Shown here in pieces: positions 38,573 to 47,861 of a stretch of 64,000 nt of DNA. The position numbers were made by a program, and so were the translations under genes. This DNA comes from Pigmentibacter ruber. Lineage in GTDB: Bacteria; Bdellovibrionota_B; Oligoflexia; Silvanigrellales; Silvanigrellaceae. Every line of letters begins with the position of its first letter. Positions within the stretch are counted from its first letter, which is position 1. Where the stretch lies: assembly GCF_009792895.1 (NCBI RefSeq), contig NZ_WSSC01000006.1:1-64000 (forward strand). Reading direction: 5' to 3'. Under the pieces are notes generated by a model. It was given only the letters and a program-made list of their open reading frames with translations. It was not told the DNA's origin and ran no database searches.

Positions 38573-38791
38573 TTTTTTTCCTTAATTAATTCCTCCAATT
38601 ACTTCTCATTAAAAAAAACATAAATTGTATTAATTAAAAGTTTATTTCATGCTAGTATGTCTTTTCTTGATTTTTAATTATATAAATTAAGAAATTTTTA
38701 AAAAATAAATAACTTTTATGGTTTGACTAAATTTTGTTTATTTTGTAAAAATTACAAGTCACAATACTTAATCTTAAATTTAGAGGAAAGA
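38573..38791. other. A+T-rich intergenic region
   Basis: Spacer of 219 bases between the peptidase and the sodium symporter. An ORF could start at 38723, but the symporter's conserved N terminus begins at 38792, so the spacer is best read as promoter and leader. No clear hairpin. Confidence 0.4.
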
Positions 38792-40105
38792 ATGGCTCGA
38801 GCGCAATGGAATTCTAAAATAGGCTTTGTTTTGGCATCATGTGGAGCGACTGTTGGTTTAGGTTCAATTTGGAAATTTCCTTACGTAGCAGCAAATAATG
38901 GTGGTGGTGCTTTTATTTTAATTTTTACTTTAATAACTTTAACGTTAGGGCTTTCTCTTCTTCTTGCTGAAATAGCTATAGGACGAGCAGCTAGCTGTGG
39001 AGCTGTTGGTGCATTTCGTAAATTAGGATCAAAATATTGGTCAATAGTTGGTTTTATTGGCGTTTTATGCGGATTTTTAGTTCTTTCTTTCTACAGTGTT
39101 GTTGGTGGATGGACAATAGGTTACTTATTGCGTTCGTTTGACGGGCGTGTGATGCATGGTGATTTATCTACTTTGGAAAAAATATTTTCAAATTATGTTT
39201 CTAATCCAATAGAACCAATTATTACACATGCAATTTTTTTGCTTTTGACGTTGCTAATTGTTATGTCTGGAATTCAAAAAGGAATTGAAAGAGCATCAAA
39301 ATTTTTAATGCCAACTTTATTCTTTTTAATAGTTTTTTTAATCTTCCGTTCACTAACTTTACCAAATGCAAGTATAGGACTTATAAATTTTATTTATCCA
39401 GATTTTTCTAAAGTGACAACTAGAATGTTAGTAGATGCATTAGGTTTAGCTTTTTTTTCTCTCTCTGTCGGTGCAGGCTGTATGCTAGCATATGGTTCTT
39501 ATTTAGATAATAAAGTAAAATTAAAAAACTCTGCTCTTTGGATATCTTTTCTTACTATAATTTCTTCAGTCCTAGCAGGTCTTATGATTTTTCCTGCATT
39601 AACAACTTTTGGGTTAAAACCAACTGCTGGACCTGGTCTTTCATATATAACTATGCCTGTAATCTTTTATAATTTACCATTTGGACAAATATTCGCTATT
39701 GCTTTCTTCTCTTTACTAGTAGTTGCTTCATTAACTTCAGCTGTATCATTACTAGAGTTGACAGCTATTTATTTTATTGATGAATTTAAAATGACTAGAA
39801 GAAAAGCGACTTCAATTATAAGTTTTTTTGCATTTTTAATTGGAATACCCGTTTCTTTATCTTTTGGAGTGATAGCTGATTTTAAAATATTTAATTTAAA
39901 TTTTTTTGAATTACTAGACTACATTACCTCAAATCTATTATTACCAATTGGAGGTATAGGAATTTCTCTTTTCACTGGCTGGAAAGCTTGGGAAGTTATA
40001 AAAAGAGAATTGGAATTTTCTCCTCTAACTGCTTTTGCTATGGAATGGATGTGTAAATTAATAGCTCCAATTTTAATCGGATTTATTCTAATCTATAATA
40101 TTTAG
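38792..40105 (+). CDS. Sodium-dependent (SNF/LeuT family) symporter
   Basis: 437 residues, about eleven transmembrane helices. The N terminus WNSKIGFVLASCGATVGLGSIWKFPYVAANNGGGAF holds the sodium- and substrate-binding TM1 motif of the neurotransmitter:sodium symporter family. AGAGGAAAG sits before ATG 38792. Bacterial members import amino acids or similar compounds using Na+; substrate unknown. The stop overlaps the convergent solute-binding gene by four bases. Confidence 0.92.
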   Translation: MARAQWNSKIGFVLASCGATVGLGSIWKFPYVAANNGGGAFILIFTLITLTLGLSLLLAEIAIGRAASCGAVGAFRKLGSKYWSIVGFIGVLCGFLVLSFYSVVGGWTIGYLLRSFDGRVMHGDLSTLEKIFSNYVSNPIEPIITHAIFLLLTLLIVMSGIQKGIERASKFLMPTLFFLIVFLIFRSLTLPNASIGLINFIYPDFSKVTTRMLVDALGLAFFSLSVGAGCMLAYGSYLDNKVKLKNSALWISFLTIISSVLAGLMIFPALTTFGLKPTAGPGLSYITMPVIFYNLPFGQIFAIAFFSLLVVASLTSAVSLLELTAIYFIDEFKMTRRKATSIISFFAFLIGIPVSLSFGVIADFKIFNLNFFELLDYITSNLLLPIGGIGISLFTGWKAWEVIKRELEFSPLTAFAMEWMCKLIAPILIGFILIYNI

Positions 40106-40863
40106 TAACTTTCTTTCCATAAATATTGATACTTCTCTAATATTTCTTTATATTTTTTTGTCTTTTTAAATTTTTGAATTATTATTTTCAATTCTTCGAC
40201 AAATTCTTCAGAAGATTTTATTGATGCTGCTATATATAATTCATGTTTTAATTTTGTTTTTCCACAAAAAAGATTTTCTTCTTTTAAATTATTTTTTTTC
40301 CAAACATATTTTAGATAACTTCCTCCAACTACAGCATCTATTTCTTTCTTAAATAATTTTAGCATTAAATCATTAACATTTGCGGAATCAATTTTTTGTA
40401 CTTTAGTTGAAATTTTTGATATAAATTCCGTTTCAGGACCGTTTCTTAAGAAACCTAATGAATTAATATTTTCAATTTCTTGTAAAGAATTAATTTTTTT
40501 ATTAGGTTTTGCAGTGTAAATGCAAACGTGGTCATCAAAAATTTTATCTATCCATTTATAATATTTTTCTCTTTCTTCATTACGCGCAAAAGGAAAAATA
40601 ACTGAATTTGCAGTTTTTTTTAATTCATTCTGCGTTCTTGGCCAAGGATAATTATTGATTTTATAATTACTAACATATTCTTTAGTAGCTTGAATGAAAA
40701 TTTCTCCAAATAGTCCACCTATTTTTTCATTTTCTAGAATTACTAATGGCTGTAAATTATCACTAGTAAAAATTGAAATTTCTTTATATTTTTTTATATT
40801 AATTTGTGCATAAGAGATATTAAATATAGATATTATAGCTAAAAAAATGAACGTTTTTTTCAT
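40102..40863 (-). CDS. Secreted family-3 solute-binding-like protein
   Basis: 253 residues with a signal peptide (about 1-19, ending SYAQ). The sequence follows the family-3 periplasmic binding fold: GGLFGEIFIQA, NNYPWPRTQNEL, then FPFARNEEREKYYKW. No ABC permease or ATPase is adjacent, so it may be a free-standing sensor or ligand trap. It is the intact counterpart of the frameshifted copies at 367 and 20660. Confidence 0.8.
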   Translation of the reverse strand: MKKTFIFLAIISIFNISYAQINIKKYKEISIFTSDNLQPLVILENEKIGGLFGEIFIQATKEYVSNYKINNYPWPRTQNELKKTANSVIFPFARNEEREKYYKWIDKIFDDHVCIYTAKPNKKINSLQEIENINSLGFLRNGPETEFISKISTKVQKIDSANVNDLMLKLFKKEIDAVVGGSYLKYVWKKNNLKEENLFCGKTKLKHELYIAASIKSSEEFVEELKIIIQKFKKTKKYKEILEKYQYLWKESY

Positions 40864-41103
40864 TTTTGATTCTCACTCTATGATAATTCAATAGATATTA
40901 TAACTTGAGAGATATCTTTTGCAAAATTTTTTCAGTATTAGGTTTATTATTAATCAATATTGTATTTAATGATATATTCTTCTGATAATTTTTGGAGGAT
41001 AGTTTTTTCTTACTGAAAAGTTTAATATTGTCAAATATATGACTTATGAGATGAATAGATTTTAGCTTTAATAAAAAAGCATGAAGATGTGAATGAATAA
41101 AAA

Positions 41104-41364
41104 TTATTCTTCATCATCTTCTTCGTCATCATCATAATCCTCGTCATCATCATAATCATCAAAATCATCATCGTCGTAGTCGTCTAAATCCTCGTCATCA
41201 TATTCATCATCATAATCGTCTTCATCGTCATCATAATCTTCATCTTCATCATCATCGTAGTCATCTTCATCGTCATCATAATCTTCATCTTCATCATCAT
41301 CGTACTCATCTTCATCATCATCGTACTCGTCTTCATCATCATCGTACTCGTCTTCATCATCATC
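41104..41364. repeat. 21-bp tandem repeats in the acidic gene
   Basis: Units of about 21 bases (plus strand TCATCATCATCGTACTCGTCT) recur, clearest at 41290-41364, and decay toward the 3' end of the gene. All stay in frame, encoding seven-residue YDDDEDE blocks. Confidence 0.85.
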
Positions 41365-41442
41365 AGAAGGTCTTGCAAATTTTGTACTTGTTAATGACTT
41401 TATAACGTTTTGTTCGACACTGTTATTAGTGTAAAAAACCAT
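41104..41442 (-). CDS. Extremely acidic Asp/Glu/Tyr repeat protein
   Basis: ATG 41442 has a strong GGAGG five bases upstream; an in-frame ATG at 41454 overlaps that site. The 112-residue product has a normal 26-residue N terminus (MVFYTNNSVEQNVIKSLTST...) and then nothing but Asp, Glu, Tyr and a few Leu/Phe, in units of YDDDEDE. No signal peptide or membrane segment. The calculated pI would be extremely low. Possible roles (metal or Ca2+ binding, binding of basic proteins, DNA mimicry) are speculation. Single gene downstream of dnaX on the same strand. Confidence 0.7.
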   Translation of the reverse strand: MVFYTNNSVEQNVIKSLTSTKFARPSDDDEDEYDDDEDEYDDDEDEYDDDEDEDYDDDEDDYDDDEDEDYDDDEDDYDDEYDDEDLDDYDDDDFDDYDDDEDYDDDEEDDEE

Positions 41443-41627
41443 CAGAACCTCCAAAAAATAAAAATATAATTGTAAAGCGTTATATATACTTTATTTACAA
41501 AAGCAACAGAGTCGCAACCCGTTGGTCACATGTTGCAAAAAAATGTAATCAAATCTTCATTCTTAGTGCAAGATCTGGATTCATTTTTATGTTGAAAAAA
41601 TGAAATCTCCTTTCACATTAGGAATTT

Positions 41628-43535
41628 CTAGTCTACCGAAACGATTTGAATTTCAGTAGCGAGTTTTTTTAATTTTTGAACATGTTCTTTTTCAAGTAGT
41701 TCTTTTTCTTGCTGAAGAAATCCTTGATTCTTTTCATGAGTTTGGATTTCTGATAATGATATTGACTTAGTTTGTACTTTTGTCAATGCTTCATTTCCAA
41801 GATGTTTTTGAGACTGGTTGCCACTATACTTTTGAAAGCTTTGCATTAAATTTTCTGTTTTATTTACCAAATTTTTTGATGAATTTGACGTTATATTTAG
41901 GATTGGTTTTTGTTCCACTGCAATTTGCTGAGATATATTCTGTCTTATCTCAGATTTTTTGTTGGGCTTAGGAGTATATCGACCTTTAAACTCTGCTGTA
42001 TTTAGTTGGATTACATCTATAGAATCCCAAAAATGTTGCAAGTCATGTTCATTAAAAGACAAAAAAGTTTCATTTTCTAGAGCGTCTGCAAATTGAACGC
42101 ATCTTGAATTAAAATGTTCAATTTTTACAACAGCTAATCTAGCTGCAAGTGTTTTACTCTTTTGTTCAGCAACATTTACAAACTTTTTAAATAACTGAAC
42201 ATCCAATTCTTTTGAAGATAAATCAGTTAATCCTGCTATTTCTTGTTGCATATTTTGTTTAGAAATTGCTGTAGGAATTGGAGAATGATCTATTTTTCTT
42301 GTCGCAAGATTAGAAGGTAATGTTTCATGTGCCTGAAGCTTGTTAGAATTATCGTTCAGTAAAGAGATGATTTCTGAAGCTGAAAGCCAATCAGCTCTAG
42401 AAATACAATCTATGATAATAATTTCAGCCCATGCTAAGGGAACATTAGTTTTGATAAGATCCTTTGCACAGCTAGCTAATAATTTGAATATTTCGCTTAA
42501 AGCAGCAATAGATAAGTGTGTTATTGCTTTTTCAAGAGTATAGTATTCATTTGGTAATAATTGTGTTACTTTTAGAGCATTTTCTTTATTATTTAAGCTT
42601 TTAATCAGTAAGCTGTTGCGAAAAAATTGGGCTATATTGTCAAATAGAACAGAAAAGTCAATACTTGCAACATCTGCTTGTTTCAGTAAAGTAAGTGCAT
42701 TAACCATATCTTTTTGACAAATACTCAAAAAAATCTGTTCTGCAATTTCTTCACCTTGCACACACAAACTTTTTTTAGTTAGTTCTGTTGTAATACTTGC
42801 GTGATTACAAATGGCTGTGATCTGTTCAAGAAGACTTAAAGCATCGCGCATAGATCCTTTCGCTTCACGTGCAATCAGAGTGATAGCATCGTTCTCAAAA
42901 CTGATATTTTCTTTCAATAAGATTTGTTTTAAATGCTCTTCAATAATAGCTGTTTCTATTTTTTTAAAAGCAAATATCATACAGCGTGAACGTACTGTTA
43001 TCGGTACTTTATGTAGTTCAGTAGTGGCTAAAATAAAAATTACATTTGGAGGGGGTTCTTCAAGTGTTTTTAATAACGCATTGAAGGCTCCAGTACTTAA
43101 CATGTGAACTTCGTCAATAATAAATATTTTGTATCGTGCAGAATTCGGAAAAAAACGAGTCGCTTCACGTAATTCACGAATATTATCTACACCAGTGTGA
43201 GACGCCCCATCAATTTCTAAAATATCATCATGCGCACAAGCAGTAATTTGTGTACAATGAATACAAGTCTGGCAAGGGTGAATTGTTGGTCCAGAGACAC
43301 AACACAATGACTTTGCTAAAATTCTTGCGCTAGAAGTTTTTCCTGTTCCACGAGTTCCAGTAAATAGAAAAGCATGGGGAATTTTTTGATGAGATAACAT
43401 TTTCTCAATTGCTTTTGATACAACCTCTTGACCTACAAGATTAGAAAAGCTTTGTGGTCTTGTGCGTCTAGCAAATACGACATAATGCGAATTATCTTGC
43501 TGGGAATTCAATTGAGTTGAGTTATTTGTAGACAT
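41628..43535 (-). CDS. dnaX: DNA polymerase III subunit gamma/tau
   Basis: Clamp-loader ATPase of the replisome. ATG 43535 gives a short tail before RRTRPQSFSNLVGQE, as in the family; an ORF start at 43577 is less likely. Walker A GTRGTGKTS, zinc Cys cluster CCVSG...CQTCIHC, Walker B DEVHML and sensor LATTELHKVP are present in domains I-II. Domain III follows and the C-terminal third is low-conservation tau-type sequence. About 635 residues. Lies downstream of the SRP RNA. Confidence 0.95.
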   Translation of the reverse strand: MSTNNSTQLNSQQDNSHYVVFARRTRPQSFSNLVGQEVVSKAIEKMLSHQKIPHAFLFTGTRGTGKTSSARILAKSLCCVSGPTIHPCQTCIHCTQITACAHDDILEIDGASHTGVDNIRELREATRFFPNSARYKIFIIDEVHMLSTGAFNALLKTLEEPPPNVIFILATTELHKVPITVRSRCMIFAFKKIETAIIEEHLKQILLKENISFENDAITLIAREAKGSMRDALSLLEQITAICNHASITTELTKKSLCVQGEEIAEQIFLSICQKDMVNALTLLKQADVASIDFSVLFDNIAQFFRNSLLIKSLNNKENALKVTQLLPNEYYTLEKAITHLSIAALSEIFKLLASCAKDLIKTNVPLAWAEIIIIDCISRADWLSASEIISLLNDNSNKLQAHETLPSNLATRKIDHSPIPTAISKQNMQQEIAGLTDLSSKELDVQLFKKFVNVAEQKSKTLAARLAVVKIEHFNSRCVQFADALENETFLSFNEHDLQHFWDSIDVIQLNTAEFKGRYTPKPNKKSEIRQNISQQIAVEQKPILNITSNSSKNLVNKTENLMQSFQKYSGNQSQKHLGNEALTKVQTKSISLSEIQTHEKNQGFLQQEKELLEKEHVQKLKKLATEIQIVSVD

Positions 43536-43710
43536 ACGTTTAGGTACCAAAAATAAGTGATATTCAATACTAAGCAATTTTTGAAGTACAATTTTTTGTT
43601 TCTTTAATTATAGTTGAAACAAAAACTGCAAATTCTAGCTCAGTATGTGAGGTTAGGATGTAAAAATCAAGGATGAGAGAAGAGGTCTAGAAAAAGAAAT
43701 AAATAAAAAA

Positions 43711-43829
43711 GGCCATGAGGGGTGGTTGCAAGCTGATCTTACCTATCTTTAGAAACACCGTTGCTGCCTTCCGACTCTGGCGGATTCATTAAAAAGATAC
43801 TAAGGGCTAGCAACCACCTCTCATGGCCG
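43711..43829 (-). ncRNA. ffs: Signal recognition particle RNA (4.5S type)
   Basis: On the minus strand the ends pair over more than 20 bases (GGCCATGAGAGGTGGTTGC with GCAACCACCCCTCATGGCC). The apical part holds AGTCGGAAGGCAGCAACGG, the GGAA tetraloop and asymmetric loop that bind Ffh. Length about 118 bases, without an Alu domain. A T-rich run follows the 3' end on the minus strand and may serve as terminator. Next to dnaX, as in many bacteria. Confidence 0.95.
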
Positions 43830-43858
43830 CTTTCACAATTTACTAATAAATTGCATGG

Positions 43859-43949
43859 TGGCGGAGAGAGAGGGATTCGAACCCTCGTTACGGTTTTAGC
43901 GTAAACACGATTTCCAATCGTGCTCCTTCAGCCACTCGGACACCTCTCC
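43859..43949 (-). tRNA. tRNA-Ser (anticodon GGA)
   Basis: Minus strand: acceptor GGAGAGG, D-arm, anticodon stem CACGA/TCGTG with the GGA anticodon in the loop, and a long variable arm (TTACGCTAAAACCGTAA) typical of serine tRNAs. T-arm GAGGG/CCCTC follows, then an encoded CCA. 91 bases. Upstream of the SRP RNA on the same strand. Confidence 0.96.
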
Positions 43950-44165
43950 ACTTGGAATTCATTGCCTACATGACATAGCGTAAAAAAGCAAGCATCAGAG
44001 GCGCAAAAAATAAAGTTCTTGACCTTAGCGTAAAATTGCACTATGTGCTAGCTTCCGACTCGTGTGAGCCGTGTTTATGGCGTGGTAGCGCTTACCTAAA
44101 AACAATGTGACTTCTTTTTCTACATGAATCAAAAGAAGTTCGAAAAGCGTATAAGGAATCTGATT

Positions 44166-44489
44166 GTGAGCAATAAAAACTATGCAGTTGTCAAAATCAT
44201 GGGCCGTCAACTCAAAGTTGCTGAAGGCGAAAAAGTCAAAGCAAACTTTATTGATGTAGCTGTTGGCACGCAAATACCTTTTTCTGAAGTATTAATGGTT
44301 AATAAAGGTGGGCAATTAAAAATTGGTGAGCCACTTGTAAATGGAGCTAAAGTGACAGCTACTGTTGTTGCACATGGCCGTGAAAATAAAATTCTTGTTT
44401 TCAAATATCTTCGTAAAAATAAGTCAAAGAAAATGCACGGACACCGTCAAGACTTCACTACTTTGTCTATCACAAGTATCGAAGGTTAA
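44166..44489 (+). CDS. rplU: 50S ribosomal protein L21
   Basis: GTG 44166 is chosen because TAAGGAA lies eight bases upstream and it places NYAVVKIMGRQLKV at the start as in L21; an ORF start at 44124 is less likely. KGGQLKIGEPLV, VNGAKV and the C-terminal KNKSKKMHGHRQDFTTLSI are conserved L21 segments. 107 residues. Forms the rplU-rpmA pair with the next gene. Confidence 0.94.
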   Translation: MSNKNYAVVKIMGRQLKVAEGEKVKANFIDVAVGTQIPFSEVLMVNKGGQLKIGEPLVNGAKVTATVVAHGRENKILVFKYLRKNKSKKMHGHRQDFTTLSITSIEG

Positions 44490-44580
44490 TTTCATACTAA
44501 CTGAATGAAATATTTAAGCATTTTTCTTCTAACAATCACTTCTAGAGCTCCTAGAAGAATAGAATTAAGGAATATAAACA

Positions 44581-44847
44581 ATGGCAAGTAAGAAAGCCGG
44601 TGGTTCGACTAAAAACGGTCGTGATAGTAATCCAAAATATCGTGGTGTAAAAGCTTACGGTGGCGAGTCCGTAAGAGCTGGTAATATCATTGTGCGCCAA
44701 GTTGGTGCTAAAATTCATCCTGGCGTAAATGTTGGAATGGGAAAAGACTTTACTCTATTTGCAAGAATTGATGGTGAAGTTAAATTTGAACATGTTACTC
44801 GTGAACGTCAATGCGTTAGCGTTTATCCAGTAGACGCAAAAGCTTAA
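44581..44847 (+). CDS. rpmA: 50S ribosomal protein L27
   Basis: 88 residues. [29 protein letters not shown] is the standard L27 N terminus that reaches the peptidyl transferase centre. AAGGAA upstream of ATG. Followed by a strong terminator, so rplU-rpmA end a transcript before obgE. Confidence 0.97.
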   Translation: MASKKAGGSTKNGRDSNPKYRGVKAYGGESVRAGNIIVRQVGAKIHPGVNVGMGKDFTLFARIDGEVKFEHVTRERQCVSVYPVDAKA

Positions 44848-44887
44848 AAAGAGCTTCATAGTAAAAAATATTCTATTCTTTTTTGCC

Positions 44888-44939
44888 AAAAGCCAAGGTG
44901 CGTTTATAGTCTCTATGCGCATCTTGGCTTTTGTTTTTT
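44888..44939 (+). terminator. Rho-independent terminator after rpmA
   Basis: AAAAGCCAAGGTGCG (44888-44902) pairs with CGCATCTTGGCTTTT (44918-44932), one mismatch inside, then TGTTTTTT. Symmetric A/T flanks may let it work in both directions. Confidence 0.9.
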
Positions 44940-45062
44940 CAACCTTTCTTTATGTAAACAAGTTACAGAAATTATTAGCTTATTTATATAAAGAAAGGTG
45001 TAAAAGAGAACATTTTACACCCAAATTCATTTCATTATTCTTAAATTTATGGTGGCAAAGTT

Positions 45063-46112
45063 ATGAAGTTTATTGATACCGCTGAGATTAAGGTGAAAGC
45101 TGGTGATGGCGGACTCGGCATGTCGCACTTTCGTAGGGAAAAGTACGTTCCAGCAGGGGGGCCAGATGGAGGAAATGGGGGTAATGGAGGAGATGTCTAT
45201 CTTGAAGCAACAGAAGGGCTCTCAACATTACTTGATTTCCGTTATCAACGATACTACGAGGCTGAAGCGGGTGGCAAAGGCGGTACAAACAATAGACAAG
45301 GTAAAACTGGGGAGACTTTAACTCTTAAAGTTCCTTGTGGAACAGTTGCATATGATATTGAATCTGGTGAATTAATTGGTGAAGTTTTATATGAAGGGCA
45401 TAGATTACTTGTTGCTAAAGGTGGCAAGGGTGGAATTGGTAATACTCTCTTTGTGAATTCAAGAAACCAAGCACCAACAAAAACTATTCCGCCAGTCATT
45501 GGTGAAAATCGTAGTATAAGACTTGAACTAAAAATGATTGCAGATGTCGGTATCATTGGTAGTCCAAATGCAGGAAAAAGCACATTAATTACAGTTATTT
45601 CTGCTGCTAGGCCAAAGGTTGCTGACTATCCTTTTACTACCCTAGTTCCTACATTAGGCGTTGTAAGTCACAAAGAAGCAAACCCTTTTGTTGTGGCCGA
45701 TGTCCCAGGGCTTATCCCCGGAGCAAGTCAAGGAAAGGGCTTGGGACATGATTTTTTGCGACATATTGAAAGAACTTGTGTACTTATTCACTTAATTGAT
45801 GGTAGTCAGGAAACGGCTGAGGCGATGATTTCAGATTACGATGGCATACTGGAAGAATTGGCATTATATGATGTTGCCTTATTACAAAGGCCAAGAATTA
45901 CTGTTATTTCCAAGGTAGATTCCTTAGCTGGGGAAGAATTGGAAGAAAACAATAATTTAGATGCTTTAATTGGATTTAAAAATTATTTAAAATTAAAAAA
46001 GACACCTTTTTTTGAAATCAGTTCTGCTTTTCGCATAGGCATTAATGAATTGCTTGACAAACTGATAGAAGTATTAAGTGAGCTTAAAAAGACGGGAGAG
46101 AATAGCAAGTGA
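45063..46112 (+). CDS. obgE: Obg/CgtA family GTPase
   Basis: Essential GTPase that binds the 50S subunit. The glycine-rich Obg fold (residues 1-158, AGDGGLGMSHFRREKYVPAGGPDGG) and G domain (GSPNAGKSTL P-loop, DVPGLIPGAS, SKVDS) are clear. 349 residues, without the C-terminal OCT domain of some homologues. Overlaps rsfS by four bases. Confidence 0.97.
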   Translation: MKFIDTAEIKVKAGDGGLGMSHFRREKYVPAGGPDGGNGGNGGDVYLEATEGLSTLLDFRYQRYYEAEAGGKGGTNNRQGKTGETLTLKVPCGTVAYDIESGELIGEVLYEGHRLLVAKGGKGGIGNTLFVNSRNQAPTKTIPPVIGENRSIRLELKMIADVGIIGSPNAGKSTLITVISAARPKVADYPFTTLVPTLGVVSHKEANPFVVADVPGLIPGASQGKGLGHDFLRHIERTCVLIHLIDGSQETAEAMISDYDGILEELALYDVALLQRPRITVISKVDSLAGEELEENNNLDALIGFKNYLKLKKTPFFEISSAFRIGINELLDKLIEVLSELKKTGENSK

Positions 46113-46591
46113 ATGAGCAAAAAACAGCGATTAAAATTGGAGACAGAGAGCTCTCCCACGAGGAAATAGCAAAATTAGCTGTGGCGGTTGCTACAGAAAA
46201 AAAAGCTGTACGTCCAACAATACTAGATTTAAGAAATTTAGGAGCATTTACTGAGCTATTTACAATTGTGAGTGCTGCAAACTCTAGACAAGTTTACGCT
46301 ATAGCAGATAGCATAAAACAATTTTTTAAGCATAGTTTAGGTTTACCACCTATATCTGTGGACGGTCTTGAGTCATCTACTTGGGTATTAATTGATTATG
46401 GATTTTTGTTTATCCATGTATTTCAAGAACCAACTAGAGAAATGTATCAACTTGAGCAATTATGGAATAAAGCACATTCAATTAATGTTAACGAAGAGGA
46501 AGTTCAAACTCTTTATCAAGATATTGTAAAAATATCTCAAGAAATTAAATCGGCTTCTGAGTTAGAGCAGAATTCAAGTAATTTATTTTAA
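46109..46591 (+). CDS. rsfS: Ribosome silencing factor RsfS
   Basis: Binds L14 and blocks subunit joining in starvation. GTG 46109 starts inside the obgE stop (GTGA overlap) behind GGGAGAG. The core IVSAANSRQVYAIADSI, GLESSTWVLIDYGFLFIHVFQEPTREMYQLEQLW is diagnostic. 160 residues. Order obgE-rsfS-rlmH is common in bacteria. Confidence 0.95.
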   Translation: MNEQKTAIKIGDRELSHEEIAKLAVAVATEKKAVRPTILDLRNLGAFTELFTIVSAANSRQVYAIADSIKQFFKHSLGLPPISVDGLESSTWVLIDYGFLFIHVFQEPTREMYQLEQLWNKAHSINVNEEEVQTLYQDIVKISQEIKSASELEQNSSNLF

Positions 46592-46595
46592 CAAT

Positions 46596-47096
46596 ATGCG
46601 CTATATTTTTCTACTTCCTTGGAAAATGCCACGTGATTCTCTTTTGTATACGTTTGTAGAAGAGTTTCAAAAAAGGGTGGCAAAATTTACTCCGATCACC
46701 ATCATTCAACCACATACAGTTTTATCCCAAGAAGAAATTTCAGCATTTTATGCAAAAGAAATTAAAAAATTATCTGTAGAAAACCCTTTGTGTTTTGCTT
46801 TAGATGAAAATGGGCAAAACTATTCAAGTGCTGCATTTGCAAAAAAACTTGAATTATTTGAAACTAGGGGAGAAAAAATGGTCATTTTTTGCTTTGGTGG
46901 CGCTTATGGCTTACCAAAAGAACTAAAAAATTTAGGTAGGTTAGAATTATTTTCTTTATCTCAATTAACTTTTCCGCATGAGCTTGCTTTAGCTGTTTTG
47001 TTTGAACAAATTTATAGAGCAAAATGTATTTTAGCAAAACATCCCTACCATCATGGTGAACCTTCAGCTTTAGTAAAAGAATTAAATCGAAAATAG
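46596..47096 (+). CDS. rlmH: 23S rRNA pseudouridine-1915 N3-methyltransferase RlmH
   Basis: SPOUT methyltransferase of 166 residues. SAM-binding FCFGGAYGLPKEL, LSLSQLTFPHELALAVLFEQIYRA and the C-terminal HPYHH segment match RlmH; the canonical GGADG is GGAYG here. Four bases after rsfS, so in the same operon. Confidence 0.92.
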   Translation: MRYIFLLPWKMPRDSLLYTFVEEFQKRVAKFTPITIIQPHTVLSQEEISAFYAKEIKKLSVENPLCFALDENGQNYSSAAFAKKLELFETRGEKMVIFCFGGAYGLPKELKNLGRLELFSLSQLTFPHELALAVLFEQIYRAKCILAKHPYHHGEPSALVKELNRK

Positions 47097-47103
47097 CTTT
47101 AAA

Positions 47104-47844
47104 ATGAAAATACTTAAAAGATGTTTTATTTGTTTTAGAACAAGATATAATTTAAATGGGTTTGCTTGTGAGAGTTGTTTGTCAAAACTAGATAATTTAA
47201 GATTTTATTCTTGTATACGTTGTGGTCTCGATAATTGTTTAGGATGTCAAAAATTAATTGAATTTAAAAAAGTATTTACGTTATATATATATTCTAATGG
47301 AATTCCTGAACTTTTATTATTAGCAAAAGAGAGTAATAATGCATTTTATATTAATTTATTTAATAATTTATTTTATTTAGAATGTAAAAATTTTTTGTCA
47401 AACTTAACCATAAATTATAAGTATAATTACATCATTTTACCTGTTTTAAAGCAAGAAAGAATTTTAAATTCATCTTGGCATCCAACAAATTTATTTTATG
47501 ATATTTTTACAGAAATTTTTGCAGAAATCAAAGAATTCAGATTTGATACAAATAATATTGTTTTGTTACCTTCTCAATTTACAAAGAAATTAAAAAAACA
47601 GTCTTTAGTTCCTAAAAAAAATCGTGATCATAATTATAAAGACTTTGAACTAAAAAATATTTATTTTGATTTGAAATTATTAAAAAATTTTGACAGTAAA
47701 ATTAGCAATAAAATTTTGATATTAGATGATGTTTTAACATCAGGACAAACAGCATTAATGATGCAAAAATATTTTTCAAACTTTTTTCCAAGCACGGAAT
47801 GGCATTTTTTCAGTTTATTTCGTTCACCTCAGAAAATGGAGTGA
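47104..47844 (+). CDS. ComF family phosphoribosyltransferase-like protein
   Basis: 246 residues. An N-terminal four-Cys zinc-finger region (CFICF...CESC, CIRCGLDNCLGC) and a C-terminal PRPP-binding motif ILILDDVLTSGQTALMM mark the ComF family, needed for DNA uptake in competent bacteria. Codon use is even more A+T-rich than that of its neighbours. Last gene of the obgE operon. Competence role is inferred only. Confidence 0.85.
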   Translation: MKILKRCFICFRTRYNLNGFACESCLSKLDNLRFYSCIRCGLDNCLGCQKLIEFKKVFTLYIYSNGIPELLLLAKESNNAFYINLFNNLFYLECKNFLSNLTINYKYNYIILPVLKQERILNSSWHPTNLFYDIFTEIFAEIKEFRFDTNNIVLLPSQFTKKLKKQSLVPKKNRDHNYKDFELKNIYFDLKLLKNFDSKISNKILILDDVLTSGQTALMMQKYFSNFFPSTEWHFFSLFRSPQKME

Positions 47845-47861
47845 AAAATAGCTCTATTTTT
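47844..47861. terminator. Short palindrome after comF-like gene
   Basis: AAAAATAG CT CTATTTTT begins at the stop codon of the comF-like gene. With only two central bases it is a weak hairpin, but its place suits transcript termination. Confidence 0.3.

Noticed and set aside
41180..41370. Regularly spaced short repeats resembling a CRISPR-like array
   Set aside because: The 21-base units are contiguous without unique spacers and stay in frame with the acidic protein, so they are coding repeats.
41184..41378. Met/Lys/Thr-rich open frame overlapping the acidic repeat gene
   Set aside because: Shifted reading of the same GAT/GAA repeats, with no ribosome site at its start.
41628..43535. Possible programmed frameshift in dnaX producing a gamma form
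   Set aside because: I did not see a slippery heptamer followed by a clear stem-loop at the expected place, so no claim is made.
45088..45583. Open frames in other frames within obgE
   Set aside because: Side effect of the Gly-rich codons in the Obg domain; the obgE frame is conserved throughout.
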